Assembly: GCF_000518985.1 (NCBI RefSeq)
Contig: NZ_JAEQ01000010.1
Span: forward strand, 1-64,000
Length of the DNA: 64,000 bases
Direction: 5' to 3'
From: Chelativorans sp. J32
GTDB taxonomy: Bacteria; Pseudomonadota; Alphaproteobacteria; Rhizobiales; Rhizobiaceae
Every line of letters begins with the position of its first letter. Position 1 is the first letter of the stretch. Shown one piece after another: positions 53,641 to 62,885 of the stretch. The notes under the pieces were generated by a model. It searched no databases. It was not told where the DNA came from and saw only the letters and a program-made list of their open reading frames with translations. The position numbers were made by a program, and so were the translations under genes.

Positions 53641-54182
53641 CGCGCTTTCGCTATGTCATGGTGACGACGGTTGCCACGCTCGGGATCGCCTTTGCCGGAT
53701 TCGTTCCGACTGCGCCAAGGCTGGTCTGGAACGCATCGGCCAGCGTGCCGATCGGGTTCTATACTGTCGCACCCGACGACCGGATCGCGGTGCCCGATCT
53801 GGTCGCCGTCATCCCACCCGAACCCTTCGCCTCGTTTATGGTCGAGCGCGGCTACGTCGCACGCGACGTGCCGCTTCTGAAGCACGTTCTCGGCCTGCCC
53901 GGACAGCGCCTGTGCCGCGATGGCCGCGCCATTATCGTCGACGGCGTTCCGCTCGGCGAGGCGCGCGACCACGACAGCTTCGGCCGAGACCTGCCGGTCT
54001 GGCAGGGCTGTCGCGTCATCGCCGAGGGCGAAGTGTTCCTGATGAACCCGGACGTCGGCGACAGCCTCGACGGCCGCTATTTCGGCCCGTTCCCCGCCTC
54101 GGCGGTGATCGGCCACGCGATCCCGCTTTTCACCGACGAAGACGGCGAGGGCCGCTTTGTCTGGCGCGCGCCGATGCGGTGA
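53637..54182 (+). CDS. traF: TraF, S26-family signal peptidase-like maturation protease
   Basis: A 181-residue membrane-anchored peptidase. Residues about 8-25 form the anchor. Ser in NASASVPIGFYTV (the SxPxGxY motif) and Lys in VPLLKHVLGLPGQ give the catalytic Ser-Lys pair, and GEVFLMNPDVGDSLDGRYFGPFP is the usual late box. TraF processes or cyclises the conjugal pilin. It sits in the repA-to-relaxase operon. Confidence 0.93.
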   Translation: MTRFRYVMVTTVATLGIAFAGFVPTAPRLVWNASASVPIGFYTVAPDDRIAVPDLVAVIPPEPFASFMVERGYVARDVPLLKHVLGLPGQRLCRDGRAIIVDGVPLGEARDHDSFGRDLPVWQGCRVIAEGEVFLMNPDVGDSLDGRYFGPFPASAVIGHAIPLFTDEDGEGRFVWRAPMR

Positions 54183-54250
54183 CAGCGCGTCCAGAGCGGG
54201 GCCGTTGAGCCGTCCCGCGTCTTCTCCACCGCATAGGAAAGGAGCCTTCC

Positions 54251-54586
54251 ATGGCACAGATCGGCCAGTTTACCCGCACCCCGTCCGGCTATTCCGGGCG
54301 ACTCCGCACGCTCTCGCTGGACGTCGAGCTGACCTTTACGCCGTCGGAAAATGCGGACGCCGACAAGGCGCCTGCCTATCGCATCCATCTCGGCGATGAG
54401 TATGGGCCGGAAGTCGGCGCACGCTGGAAACATTCCGGCGAGCGCGCGGGACCGTTCGTCTCCGTGCTTCTCGACGATCCAGTTTTCCAGCAGCCGATCC
54501 GCGCCCGCCTGTTCCAGTCGGACGAAGACGGCCGCGACTGGGGCTTGCACTGGACCCGCCAAAAGAAGCGCGACGAGCAGGAGTGA
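54251..54586 (+). CDS. DUF736 domain protein
   Basis: A 111-residue DUF736 protein: IGQFTRTPSGYSGRLRTLSLDVELTFTPSENADADKAPAYRIHLG, EVGARWKHSGERAGPFVSVLLDDP, and RLFQSDEDGRDWGLHWTR. Very common next to traF and the relaxase on alphaproteobacterial elements. It may bind single-stranded DNA, which is unproven. AAAGGAG precedes the start. Confidence 0.93.
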   Translation: MAQIGQFTRTPSGYSGRLRTLSLDVELTFTPSENADADKAPAYRIHLGDEYGPEVGARWKHSGERAGPFVSVLLDDPVFQQPIRARLFQSDEDGRDWGLHWTRQKKRDEQE

Positions 54587-54588
54587 TC

Positions 54589-55353
54589 ATGGTCACGTCC
54601 TGCATCCGTCCCGCCTCGGGGAGATGTGGCGCCCGCCGCCGCATCCTCCTCCTTCTTCTTTCCGGCCTGTTCGTCACAGCCATTGCCCCGCTGCCCGGCC
54701 TGGCGCAGATCGCCGTGATGGGTCGTGCCGTCGCCGTGCATCCGCACGGCGCCCATATCGAAGAGGCTTCGCAGCGGTTCGGCATCCCGGCGGCATGGAT
54801 CATCGCCGTGATGCAGGTCGAAAGCGCGGGCAATATGCACGCCATATCGTCTGCCGGCGCGATGGGGCTGATGCAGGTCATGCCCTCGACTTGGGCGGAG
54901 CTGCGCATCCGCCATGCTCTCGGCCGCGACCCCTTCGAGCCGCGCGACAACATCCTCGCGGGCACCGCCTACCTACGCGAGATGTGGGATCGCTACGGCA
55001 ATGTTGCCGCGATGCTCGCGGCCTACAATGCCGGTCCCGGTCGCTACGATGAATACCGCGCGACGGCTCGTCCGCTGCCTGCCGAGACGCGCGCCTATGT
55101 CGCTGCTTTGACGCCGATCCTGCTCGGCGAGCGGCCTTCCGGCAGCGGCTCGACGGTCGCTCCGCCGCCCGACTGGCGCGAGGCGGCGCTCTTCGTCGCG
55201 CGTGAAATCGGCGCTTCCGCTGCCGATCCCGCGTCCCCCGACCGCACGCCGGACGATGCCCCTTCGCTCGTCCCGGCGGCACCGGACGCACTCACCGCCT
55301 TGCAGTCGGAGGGGCTGTTCGTCGCCCGCGATGCCGGTGGGGACCGGCCATGA
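54589..55353 (+). CDS. Conjugal lytic transglycosylase (VirB1-like)
   Basis: A 254-residue protein. A signal peptide (about 1-37) precedes a SLT domain: FGIPAAWIIAVMQVESAGNMHAISSAGAMGLMQVMPSTW, with Glu in QVESAGN as catalyst, and LAAYNAGPGRYDEYR. The C-terminal 90 residues are Pro/Ala-rich. It opens peptidoglycan for the mating pore. ATG 54589, with AGGAG upstream, is preferred to GTG 54583. Confidence 0.92.
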   Translation: MVTSCIRPASGRCGARRRILLLLLSGLFVTAIAPLPGLAQIAVMGRAVAVHPHGAHIEEASQRFGIPAAWIIAVMQVESAGNMHAISSAGAMGLMQVMPSTWAELRIRHALGRDPFEPRDNILAGTAYLREMWDRYGNVAAMLAAYNAGPGRYDEYRATARPLPAETRAYVAALTPILLGERPSGSGSTVAPPPDWREAALFVAREIGASAADPASPDRTPDDAPSLVPAAPDALTALQSEGLFVARDAGGDRP

Positions 55354-55453
55354 GCAGCGGCACCGCAATTCGCATCCCATCGGGCGCTGGCGTGTCATGG
55401 AGGGCGCAGAGGGTGGCGGCAGGCACCACGACCGAAAGATGGCGAGATAAAAG

Positions 55454-55586
55454 GCCGCACGGTGCGGCTGTGGCGGGCGGTTGTTTTTGTTCAGGTTTCC
55501 GGCGCGTCCCGCACCGTGCGGCGCTGGCGCGCACCGTGCGCTGCGCGCTCCTCTTCCTGATTTTCCTTGATGATTTGCACCGTGCG
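55454..55586. promoter_or_regulatory. Four palindromic CGCACNGTGCG sites before the relaxase gene
   Basis: Palindromes centred on 55461 (GCCGCAC-G-GTGCGGC, 55454-55468), 55515 (CGCAC-C-GTGCG, 55510-55520), 55535 (GCGCAC-C-GTGCGC, 55529-55541) and one partial site at 55577-55586 (GCACCGTGCG) lie in the 240-base gap before the relaxase. The spacing of the last three is 20 and 46 bases. They may be operators for a dimeric regulator and part of oriT. Confidence 0.7.
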
Positions 55587-55596
55587 GGGGCGCCCC

Positions 55597-57336
55597 ATGT
55601 CCGATGACAACGAGTTCCGCATCCGTCCGGGCCGTATCCGCTCGACCCGCGCGCAACAGGCGAGGCCCTTTGTCGCCCAGGCGCTCGCCGCCGCCCAGAA
55701 AGCCGGCGGACGCGTCTCGCGCTCCGGCAAGATCACCTCGGGCAACCGCTCACGCTTCGTGCGCGGTCAGCGCGCCAGCATCCAGGCCAACCGGCTTCTC
55801 ACCGGACGCTCGCGCATCGCCGTCATCAAGACCCGCGTGGTTCGCCAAACGGCACGCTCGGCTCCGCTCGGCGCACACCTTAATTATCTGCGCCGCGATG
55901 GCGTGACCCGCGACGGGGAAAAGGCGCGGATGTTCGGCCCGGAAAGGGACGACATGGATGTCGGCGCTTTCGCGGAAAAGTGCCAGGACGACAGGCATCA
56001 TTTCCGCTTCATCGTCTCGCCCGAAGACGCGGTGGACATGGCCAATCTGAAGGATCACGCCCGCGAGCTGATGGGGCAGATGGAGAAGGATCTCGGCACG
56101 CGCCTCGATTGGGTCGCCGTCGATCACTGGAACACCGACAATCCCCATATCCATATCATCCTGCGCGGCCGCACCGACGATGGCCAGGACCTGGTGATTT
56201 CCCGCGACTACATCAAGGAGGGCATGCGCGCCCGTGCGCAGGATCTGGTCACGCAGGAACTCGGGCCCCGCACCGATCTGGAGATCCACCGCAATCTGGA
56301 GCGGCAGGTCGAGGCGGAACGCTGGACGCAGCTCGACCGGCAGCTTGTGCGCGACGCCGGCAAGTCCGGCATCATCGACCTTGCCCCGCTTCCCGACCGC
56401 CAGCCGGACGAGTTTCATACTCTGAAGGTGGGGCGGCTGCGAACCCTTGAAATCCGCGGGCTTGCCGAAGAGATCGGCCTCTCGCAATGGTTCATCAAGC
56501 CCGAAGCCGAAGCGGTCCTGCGTGAACTGGGCGAGCGCGGCGACATCATCAAGCGCATGCACCGTGCCCTGACCGAACGCGGCATCGAACGCGGCTCGGC
56601 CAGCTATGTCCTCGCCGGCGAAAGCCTTGACGTTCCCGTCATCGGCCGCCTGGTCGAGCGCGGCCTCGACGACGAGTTGAAGGGCACCGCTTATGCCGTG
56701 GTCGACGGCACCGACGGGCGGACCCATCACATCAAGCTGCCGCATCTCGACGCCGCCGGCGACAGTCCGCCCGGTTCCATCGTCGAGTTGCGATCCTGGG
56801 AGGACCCGCAGGGGCAGCGCCGCGTCGCGCTCGCCGTCCGCGCCGATCTCGATCTTGGTGCGCAAGTCGGCGCCTCGGGCGCGACCTGGCTCGACCGGCA
56901 GGCCATCGCCCGCGATCCGATCGCGCTGTCGGACAGCGGTTTCGGCGCTGAGGTCCGTCAGGCTCTGGACGAACGCGCTGAACATCTGATCGGCGAGGGC
57001 TTTGCCGAGCGGCAGGGCGGTCGCGTCGTCTTCGCGCGCCGGCTGCTCAGCACCTTGCGCCAACGCGAACTCGACAACCTCGGCGAGAAGCTCGCAACCG
57101 AGACCGGCATGTCCTTCGAGCGCGCAGCCAGCGGCGAATATGTCGCCGGCTCCTATCGCCAGCGTTTCGCGCTCGCCTCCGGCCGCTTCGCCATGATCGA
57201 CGACGGCCTCGGCTTCCAGCTCGTGCCCTGGTCGCCCTCTCTCGAAAAACAGATCGGCCGTCACGTCTCCGGCGTAGCCCGCGATGATGGCGGCGTAGAT
57301 TGGGACTTCGGGCGCAAGCGCTCCCTCGGCCTTTAG
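55597..57336 (+). CDS. VirD2-like relaxase (DUF3363)
   Basis: A 579-residue relaxase. The N-terminal 60 residues are Arg/Gln-rich. The HUH core is HWNTDNPHIHIILRG (about 180-194), with HHFRFIVSPEDA (about 130-141) and the catalytic Tyr in the HLNYLRRDGV (about 98-107) region. The C-terminal DUF3363 domain (about 210-579) is typical of this class. It nicks oriT and carries the strand through the channel. ATG 55597 is preferred because the palindromic repeats end just before it. Confidence 0.95.
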   Translation: MSDDNEFRIRPGRIRSTRAQQARPFVAQALAAAQKAGGRVSRSGKITSGNRSRFVRGQRASIQANRLLTGRSRIAVIKTRVVRQTARSAPLGAHLNYLRRDGVTRDGEKARMFGPERDDMDVGAFAEKCQDDRHHFRFIVSPEDAVDMANLKDHARELMGQMEKDLGTRLDWVAVDHWNTDNPHIHIILRGRTDDGQDLVISRDYIKEGMRARAQDLVTQELGPRTDLEIHRNLERQVEAERWTQLDRQLVRDAGKSGIIDLAPLPDRQPDEFHTLKVGRLRTLEIRGLAEEIGLSQWFIKPEAEAVLRELGERGDIIKRMHRALTERGIERGSASYVLAGESLDVPVIGRLVERGLDDELKGTAYAVVDGTDGRTHHIKLPHLDAAGDSPPGSIVELRSWEDPQGQRRVALAVRADLDLGAQVGASGATWLDRQAIARDPIALSDSGFGAEVRQALDERAEHLIGEGFAERQGGRVVFARRLLSTLRQRELDNLGEKLATETGMSFERAASGEYVAGSYRQRFALASGRFAMIDDGLGFQLVPWSPSLEKQIGRHVSGVARDDGGVDWDFGRKRSLGL

Positions 57337-57360
57337 CCTCAACCAGAAAGGACCATCGCA

Positions 57361-59346
57361 ATGTCCGCGACCAAGATCCTCTGGGGACAGATCACCATCG
57401 TCTTCCTCATCATCCTCGCCACCACCTGGGGCGCGACCCAGTATGTCGCCTCGAGCCTCGGTTATCAGGCGCAACTCGGGCCGCCCTGGTTCGTGATGTT
57501 CGGCGTGCCGATCTATTATCCGCCCGCGATCTTCTGGTGGTGGTATTTCTACGAAGCCTATGCGCCGCCGATCTTCGCCAAGGGCGGGATCATCGCGGCA
57601 TCGGGCGGCTTCATCGCCATTGCCGTCGCCATCGGCATGTCGGTCTGGCGGGCGCGCGAGGCGAAAAACGTCGCCACCTATGGCTCGGCGCGATGGGCCG
57701 GGAAAGGAGAGATCAAGGCGGCGGGCCTGCTCGATCCCGATGGTGTTGTTCTCGGCCGTTACGAGAAGGACTATCTACGCCATGACGGGCCGGAGCATGT
57801 CCTGTGCTTTGCCCCGACACGTTCGGGCAAAGGCGTCGGCCTCGTCGTCCCGTCGCTGCTGACCTGGCCGGGGTCGGCCATCGTCCACGACATCAAGGGT
57901 GAGAACTGGCAGCTCACCTCCGGCTTCCGCTCGCAGCACGGCCGCGTGCTGCTCTTCGACCCGACCAACCCGAAATCCTCGGCCTACAATCCGCTGCTGG
58001 AAGTGCGCCGCGGCGAGTGGGAGGTGCGCGACGTCCAGAACATCGCCGACATCCTCGTCGATCCGGAAGGCAGTCTCGACAAGCGCAACCATTGGGAAAA
58101 GACCAGCCATTCGCTGCTGGTGGGCGCCATCCTGCATGTGCTTTACGCCGAACCCGACAAGACCCTGGCAGGTGTGGCCAAATTCCTGTCCGATCCGAAG
58201 CGCCCGGTGGATTCCACGTTGCGCGCCATGATGAAGACCGCGCATCTGGGCGAAGCGGGGCCGCACCCGGTCGTTGCCAGCGCCGCGCGCGAGCTGCGCA
58301 ACAAGTCCGAGAACGAGCGCAGCGGCGTGTTGTCGACGGCGATGTCGTTTCTGGGCCTCTATCGCGATCCCGTCGTGGCCAAGGTCACGCGCCGCTCCGA
58401 TTGGCGGATCGGCGATATTGTGGCCGGCGATCAGCCGACCACGCTCTACCTCGTGGTGCCACCATCCGACATCAACCGCACCAAACCCCTGATGCGTTTG
58501 CTGCTGAACCAGGTCGGCCGCCGCCTGACCGAGGATCTGCAGGCGAATGCCGGGCGGCATCGGCTGCTCTTGATGCTCGACGAGTTTCCGGCGCTCGGGC
58601 GACTGGACTTCTTCGAGACGGCGCTGGCGTTCATGGCCGGCTATGGCCTCAAGAGCTTCCTGATCGCGCAGTCGCTGAACCAGATCGAGAAAGCCTACGG
58701 GCCGAACAACTCGATCCTCGACAACTGCCATCTCCGCGTCAGCTTCGCCACCAACGACGAGCGCACGGCGAAACGGGTGTCGGATGCGCTCGGCACCGCC
58801 ACCGAGATGAAGGCGATGAAGAACTATGCCGGCCATCGCCTGTCGCCCTGGCTCGGGCACCTTATGGTCTCGCGCTCGGAAACCGCGCGCCAGTTGCTGA
58901 CGCCGGGCGAGATCATGCAGCTTCCCCCACATGAGGAGATCGTCATGGTGGCGGGCATCCCCCCGATCCGGGCGACGAAGGCGCGCTATTACGAGGACGC
59001 CCGGTTTCGCGAGCGCGTTCTGTCACCGCCTGAATTGAAAGGTCCCGAAGAAACGCGGCCCGACGACTGGACCAAGCTTCCGATCCCGGCGCGACCGGAA
59101 GGCGCCACGGATCACGGCGACCAGAGAACCAATGACGAAGATCCGACCGAATCCGAACGCCGATTGCAGCCTGAACTCAGCCGCGTAAAGCCCGTGGAGA
59201 AGAAAAAGCCCCTCGAGAACGAATTCGAGATCGCGCCGCCCGATGAAGTTGAGGAAGAGGCCATGCAAAATCGGCGCATGATCCGCCAGGTGCAGGGCAT
59301 TGCCCGGCAGGTTGCCATGGACCCGAACGACGGCATGGAGCTGTAG
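57361..59346 (+). CDS. traG: TraG/VirD4 coupling protein
   Basis: A 661-residue coupling ATPase. Two to three membrane segments lie within the first 105 residues. Walker A APTRSGKGVGLVVPSLL near 150-166 and Walker B LLMLDEFPALGRLDFFE near 400-415 are intact, with IAQSLNQIEKAYG as sensor region. It hands the relaxase-DNA complex to the type IV secretion channel. The order relaxase-traG-CopG is that of Tn4371-like ICEs. Confidence 0.96.
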   Translation: MSATKILWGQITIVFLIILATTWGATQYVASSLGYQAQLGPPWFVMFGVPIYYPPAIFWWWYFYEAYAPPIFAKGGIIAASGGFIAIAVAIGMSVWRAREAKNVATYGSARWAGKGEIKAAGLLDPDGVVLGRYEKDYLRHDGPEHVLCFAPTRSGKGVGLVVPSLLTWPGSAIVHDIKGENWQLTSGFRSQHGRVLLFDPTNPKSSAYNPLLEVRRGEWEVRDVQNIADILVDPEGSLDKRNHWEKTSHSLLVGAILHVLYAEPDKTLAGVAKFLSDPKRPVDSTLRAMMKTAHLGEAGPHPVVASAARELRNKSENERSGVLSTAMSFLGLYRDPVVAKVTRRSDWRIGDIVAGDQPTTLYLVVPPSDINRTKPLMRLLLNQVGRRLTEDLQANAGRHRLLLMLDEFPALGRLDFFETALAFMAGYGLKSFLIAQSLNQIEKAYGPNNSILDNCHLRVSFATNDERTAKRVSDALGTATEMKAMKNYAGHRLSPWLGHLMVSRSETARQLLTPGEIMQLPPHEEIVMVAGIPPIRATKARYYEDARFRERVLSPPELKGPEETRPDDWTKLPIPARPEGATDHGDQRTNDEDPTESERRLQPELSRVKPVEKKKPLENEFEIAPPDEVEEEAMQNRRMIRQVQGIARQVAMDPNDGMEL

Positions 59347-59350
59347 CGCC

Positions 59351-59800
59351 ATGGCCAATCTCCGGAAGAAGAAAAAACTCACCGTCTATCTGGACCCCGA
59401 TGTCGAAAAAGCCCTGACCGAGTTTGCCGCGCGGCGGGACCGGTCGCAGTCGATGATCGGCGAGGCGGCCATCGCCTCATTCCTGTCTCCCGACGATGCC
59501 GAACGCCGAGAGGCGATAATCGCCAAGCGCCTCGATCGACTCGATCGCCGCATGGACCGGCTTGAACGAGACGTCGGCATCGCCGTCGAAAGCCTGGCGG
59601 TCTTCATCCGCTTCTGGGTCAACACCACACCGGCCTTGCCTGAGCCGGCGGCAAAGGCCGCGAAGGCCAAATCAGCGGAGCGATACGAGGCGTTCATCAC
59701 CGCGCTCGGTCGCCGCCTCGCACAGGGACCGAAGCTGCGGCAGGAGGTGTCGGAGGATGTGACGGATCAGAGAGTTGAATTTGGCCGCCTTAGTCGTTGA
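59351..59800 (+). CDS. CopG-like ribbon-helix-helix protein
   Basis: A 149-residue protein: KKKLTVYLDPDVEKALTEFAARRDRSQSMIGEAAIASF at the N-terminus is a ribbon-helix-helix unit; a coiled coil (RLDRLDRRMDRLERDVG) and a short hydrophobic stretch follow. Such CopG family proteins usually separate traG from trbB and may control the trb operon. It lies 4 bases after traG. The trb genes do not follow here; cargo does. Confidence 0.9.
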   Translation: MANLRKKKKLTVYLDPDVEKALTEFAARRDRSQSMIGEAAIASFLSPDDAERREAIIAKRLDRLDRRMDRLERDVGIAVESLAVFIRFWVNTTPALPEPAAKAAKAKSAERYEAFITALGRRLAQGPKLRQEVSEDVTDQRVEFGRLSR

Positions 59801-59940
59801 CACGAGTTCCCGCTCCCGGTTGGCTGAGCAGTAACAAGGATCCGCCGGAAGCGGCCTTCGCGACTGTCGCGGTCTTTGGGATTTTCGCGAATTATCCTAA
59901 GGTGATGGCTGTATATTCACTCGACTTTGGAGGAACAGCC

Positions 59941-60225
59941 TTGAGACTTGCCATTGCCAGCCTGTTCGCCATCGGTCTCGCCGTCCCTGCCTTCGCCCAG
60001 ACGGAACCGCCCGCAGATTTTGACGAAGCCGCATGGCAGGCCGAATGGGACGCGGGCGACACGGATGGCGACGGCAAGCTGAGCCGGGAAGAGGCGAAAG
60101 CCGGGAATCCGAACATGACCGATGAAGTCTTCGACCAGATCGACACCGATGGCGACGGTTTCATCAGCCCCGCGGAAGACAAGGCCGCGCTCTTCGAAGC
60201 ACGCGGCAAAACCACAAATGAATAG
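59941..60225 (+). CDS. Exported EF-hand (calmodulin-like) protein
   Basis: A 94-residue protein. A signal peptide (about 1-20, cleavage after AFA) is followed by two EF-hand loops, DTDGDGKLSREE and DTDGDGFISPAE, each with the canonical Asp/Asn/Gly pattern for calcium. The start codon is TTG 59941, chosen because GGAGGA lies six bases before it and because it begins the signal peptide. It ends 8 bases into the next gene. The target is unknown. Confidence 0.85.
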   Translation: MRLAIASLFAIGLAVPAFAQTEPPADFDEAAWQAEWDAGDTDGDGKLSREEAKAGNPNMTDEVFDQIDTDGDGFISPAEDKAALFEARGKTTNE

Positions 60226-60793
60226 GGTATGGGCGGGGGCTTTTGGCGCAACGGTGTTTGTCGCGGCAGCATCCGTGGCAGGCGCGGAGGCGCCCACGTC
60301 CGCCAGACCGGCCGGGTTGCCTGAGAACTATGTTCCTGAAATCCCCTCGCATGAGATGGAGCCGGACACCGGCCCGCTTTCGGCCGCCCTACAGGAGCGT
60401 TTCCGCGACCGTATCGCCGGTATCTTCATCGAGCGCGAGCCCGATTTCCATGTCGTCGTCAGGCTAACGGGAGACCGGGATGCGGGCACGCTTCAGTACC
60501 AATTGGGCGAAGATCGGGTGCGTGTCGAAGTCCTGACAGGCGCATCCCATACCGTCGATCAACTGGTCGCCGCGTTGGATGACCGCCAGATGATTACGCG
60601 CGTTCTTCCCGATGGCTACGGCGGATATGTCGATGAGCGCACCGGATATGTGGTTCTTACGGTTCTCCCCGGAACAGAGCTTGCCGGTGGCAGCGAAGCA
60701 TCCCTTTCGGCTGCTTTGGGCGTGCCGATCCGCATCATCGAAGGGGAACCCGCTACAATCGGTCCAGCACCACAGCAGCGGGAAGAGCGGTAA
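60218..60793 (+). CDS. Exported protein resembling a protease prodomain without protease
   Basis: A 191-residue protein with a signal peptide (about 1-24). The rest (LQERFRDRIAGIFIEREPDFHVVVRLTGD, DERTGYVVLTVLPGT, LGVPIRIIEGEPATIG) resembles the N-terminal prodomain of streptogrisin-like trypsin-type proteases. The catalytic domain that normally follows is absent, and there is no frame for it downstream. It could be a stand-alone inhibitor or a truncated relic. It overlaps the EF-hand gene by 8 bases, so they are coupled. Confidence 0.65.
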   Translation: MNRVWAGAFGATVFVAAASVAGAEAPTSARPAGLPENYVPEIPSHEMEPDTGPLSAALQERFRDRIAGIFIEREPDFHVVVRLTGDRDAGTLQYQLGEDRVRVEVLTGASHTVDQLVAALDDRQMITRVLPDGYGGYVDERTGYVVLTVLPGTELAGGSEASLSAALGVPIRIIEGEPATIGPAPQQREER

Positions 60794-60799
60794 TCCATT

Positions 60800-60820
60800 G
60801 CGGCCCGGATTCCGGGCCGC
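60800..60820 (+). terminator. Hairpin after the exported protein pair
   Basis: GCGGCCCGG (60800-60808) and CCGGGCCGC (60812-60820) make a perfect 9-bp stem with loop ATT, starting 7 bases after the stop. No T tract follows. Confidence 0.55.
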
Positions 60821-60824
60821 GACG

Positions 60825-60877
60825 TGTCGCAAAAATCAGTCGCACAATTTTGACTTTCGCACGCGACATTTGCGACA
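60825..60877. repeat. Inverted TGTCGCAAA repeats at the edge of the ars cargo
   Basis: TGTCGCAAA (60825-60833) and TTTGCGACA (60869-60877) are exact inverted copies; another GCGACA half-site lies at 60863-60868. The arrangement, just where cargo begins, resembles a resolvase (res) site or a transposon end. No recombinase is next to it. Confidence 0.5.
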
Positions 60878-60945
60878 GAAATTCCCCTGAAAATTCAACG
60901 TTGGCCTGACCTGCTACAAAAATCAGGGATCTTCGTGACGGCTTC

Positions 60946-62172
60946 TCAAAACTTATCGTTGCTTCCCGCTTCTCCTTTGATCGGCCCCCATAACAGCGCG
61001 ACGAGGGCGAGATTGGCGATGGCGAGAGCTGCCAGCGCCACAAGAGTTTGATCGGTGCCCCCGACCGAAAGCAGGATCGCACCCACGGTTGGGCCGGCAG
61101 CTTGGGCGACGAGACTGGGCCGGGCAAGCCGCCCCATGATCGGCGCATAGCGGGAAGGTCCGAACAGGGCGAGCGGGAGCGCACCCTTGGCGATCGAGAA
61201 GATGCCATTGCCGGCCCCGTAGAGGATGAGCGACAGGCCGATGATGAGAAAACCTGCCGCGAGCATCGTCACCCCTGCCGCGCTCAGGACGGAGGCGGCC
61301 GCGAGTGTCCAGAAGGGATGATGCCTCCCCCCGCTCGCCATTTCGCCAATTCGGCCGGCGACTTGGGCCGGGCCTATCAGCGCGCCGAGGGCTACAGCTT
61401 CGCCCAGCGACAGCCCGCGTTGCTGCAACAGGGTCAGCAGATGCACCGATATGATGGTGACGCCCAATCCGGCCAGCACCACGATCGCCATCATGATCAG
61501 ATAGGCCCGGCGCTCATGGTCGCGCAGCTTGATCGCAGGAGCTTGGTCTTTGCCACCGATCGGCCTGGGCTTGCCGTTGCTCGGAAGGACCAGCAGCACG
61601 AGCGGCAGGCAGATCGCGAGATGAATGCCGGCATAGGCCATGCAGGCCCCGCGCCATCCCAGATGCTCCAGAAACAAGGCCGAGAGCGGCCAGCAGACCG
61701 TGCTTGCGAAGCCGCCCCACAAGGTCAGTGTAGTGATGGCGGATCGCGCGGAACGGCCATAATAGCCCCCGAGCGTGGCAAATGCCGCATCATAAAGGCC
61801 GGCCCCCATGCCGATACCGAGCACGATCCATCCGGCGACGAATACCCATAGGGACGGCGCAGCCGCAAGGATGACGAGGCCGGCAGCGAACAGCAGGCAA
61901 GCCAGAGCAAGGATGGGACGCCCGCCGTGCTGGCCAATGGCGTCACCCACGCGCGGGGAAACGACGCCGGCCGCGAGCAGGCCAATGGAGAGAGCGCCGA
62001 CGATCCATGAAAGCGGCCAACCCGTATCGGCCGCGATCGGGGCGGCGAGAACGGCGAGCAGGTAATAGGAGCTGCCCCATGCAAATATCTGTACGATGCC
62101 GAGCGCGGAGATGACGGGCCACCTTCTCGCGTCGGGAGACAGGCCCGTTTGAGCCGGCAGGTTTGTCGTCAC
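60946..62172 (-). CDS. MFS transporter of the arsenic operon
   Basis: A 408-residue protein with about 12 membrane segments: [39 protein letters not shown], then [15 protein letters not shown]-like loop 2-3 motif. It starts with GTG 62172, overlapping the arsH stop (GTGA). It resembles MFS proteins found at the end of alphaproteobacterial ars operons; it may export organoarsenicals or arsenite, but the substrate is not shown by sequence. Confidence 0.88.
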   Translation of the reverse strand: MTTNLPAQTGLSPDARRWPVISALGIVQIFAWGSSYYLLAVLAAPIAADTGWPLSWIVGALSIGLLAAGVVSPRVGDAIGQHGGRPILALACLLFAAGLVILAAAPSLWVFVAGWIVLGIGMGAGLYDAAFATLGGYYGRSARSAITTLTLWGGFASTVCWPLSALFLEHLGWRGACMAYAGIHLAICLPLVLLVLPSNGKPRPIGGKDQAPAIKLRDHERRAYLIMMAIVVLAGLGVTIISVHLLTLLQQRGLSLGEAVALGALIGPAQVAGRIGEMASGGRHHPFWTLAAASVLSAAGVTMLAAGFLIIGLSLILYGAGNGIFSIAKGALPLALFGPSRYAPIMGRLARPSLVAQAAGPTVGAILLSVGGTDQTLVALAALAIANLALVALLWGPIKGEAGSNDKF

Positions 62173-62885
62173 CGGACGCGCTTGAGCGCCATACGCTCTT
62201 CCAGCTTTTGGGCGGTTTCCTTGCGCTCGCTGTAGCGGTCGGTGAGGTAAGGAGCGACGTCGCGGGTCAGAAGCGTGAACTTCACCAGTTCCTCCATCAC
62301 ATCGACCACCCGGTCGTAATAGGATGAAGGCTTCATTCGACCCGCTTCGTCGAACTCCTGATATGCCTTGGCGACCGAGGACTGGTTGGGGATGGTGATC
62401 ATCCGCATCCAGCGGCCGAGGACGCGAAGTTGGTTGACGGCGTTGAAACTCTGCGAGCCGCCAGAGACTTGCATCACGGCCAATGTGCGGCCCTGGGTGG
62501 GGCGAACTGCGCCAACCGCGAGCGGTATCCAGTCGATTTGCGCCTTGAGGACTCCGCTCATGGCACCGTGACGTTCGGGGCTGGTCCAGACCTGCCCTTC
62601 GGACCATTCCGAAAGTTTCCGAAGCTCCTGCACCTTCGGATGATCAACGGGCGCACCATCAGGCAGCGGCAGGCCGTGCGGATCGAACACACGGGTTTCC
62701 GCGCCGAAGTGGTTGAGGAGCCGTTCGGCTTCGAGCGTGAGCAGCTTGCTATAGGAGCGTTCACGCAACGAGCCGTAGAGCAGGAGAATGCGCGGCGGAT
62801 GAGCAGAGGGCGTCGTTCGTAGGCGTTCAGCCGATGGGCTGTCGAGCACCGCGCGGACCACATTAGGAAGGTCGGAAACCGTCAT
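62169..62885 (-). CDS. arsH: ArsH, NADPH-dependent FMN reductase
   Basis: A 238-residue flavodoxin-like protein. [24 protein letters not shown] carries the FMN phosphate loop GSLRERS (about 38-44), followed by [11 protein letters not shown] and [21 protein letters not shown], the ArsH signature. ArsH oxidises trivalent organoarsenicals and confers resistance. It overlaps acr3 (ATG inside the stop region) and the MFS gene, so all three form one operon. Confidence 0.95.
   Translation of the reverse strand: MTVSDLPNVVRAVLDSPSAERLRTTPSAHPPRILLLYGSLRERSYSKLLTLEAERLLNHFGAETRVFDPHGLPLPDGAPVDHPKVQELRKLSEWSEGQVWTSPERHGAMSGVLKAQIDWIPLAVGAVRPTQGRTLAVMQVSGGSQSFNAVNQLRVLGRWMRMITIPNQSSVAKAYQEFDEAGRMKPSSYYDRVVDVMEELVKFTLLTRDVAPYLTDRYSERKETAQKLEERMALKRVR

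Noticed and set aside
55350-55607. An 85-codon open frame between the transglycosylase and the relaxase
   Set aside because: It runs through the palindrome array, has low-complexity composition and overlaps both flanking genes; it is better read as noncoding regulatory DNA.
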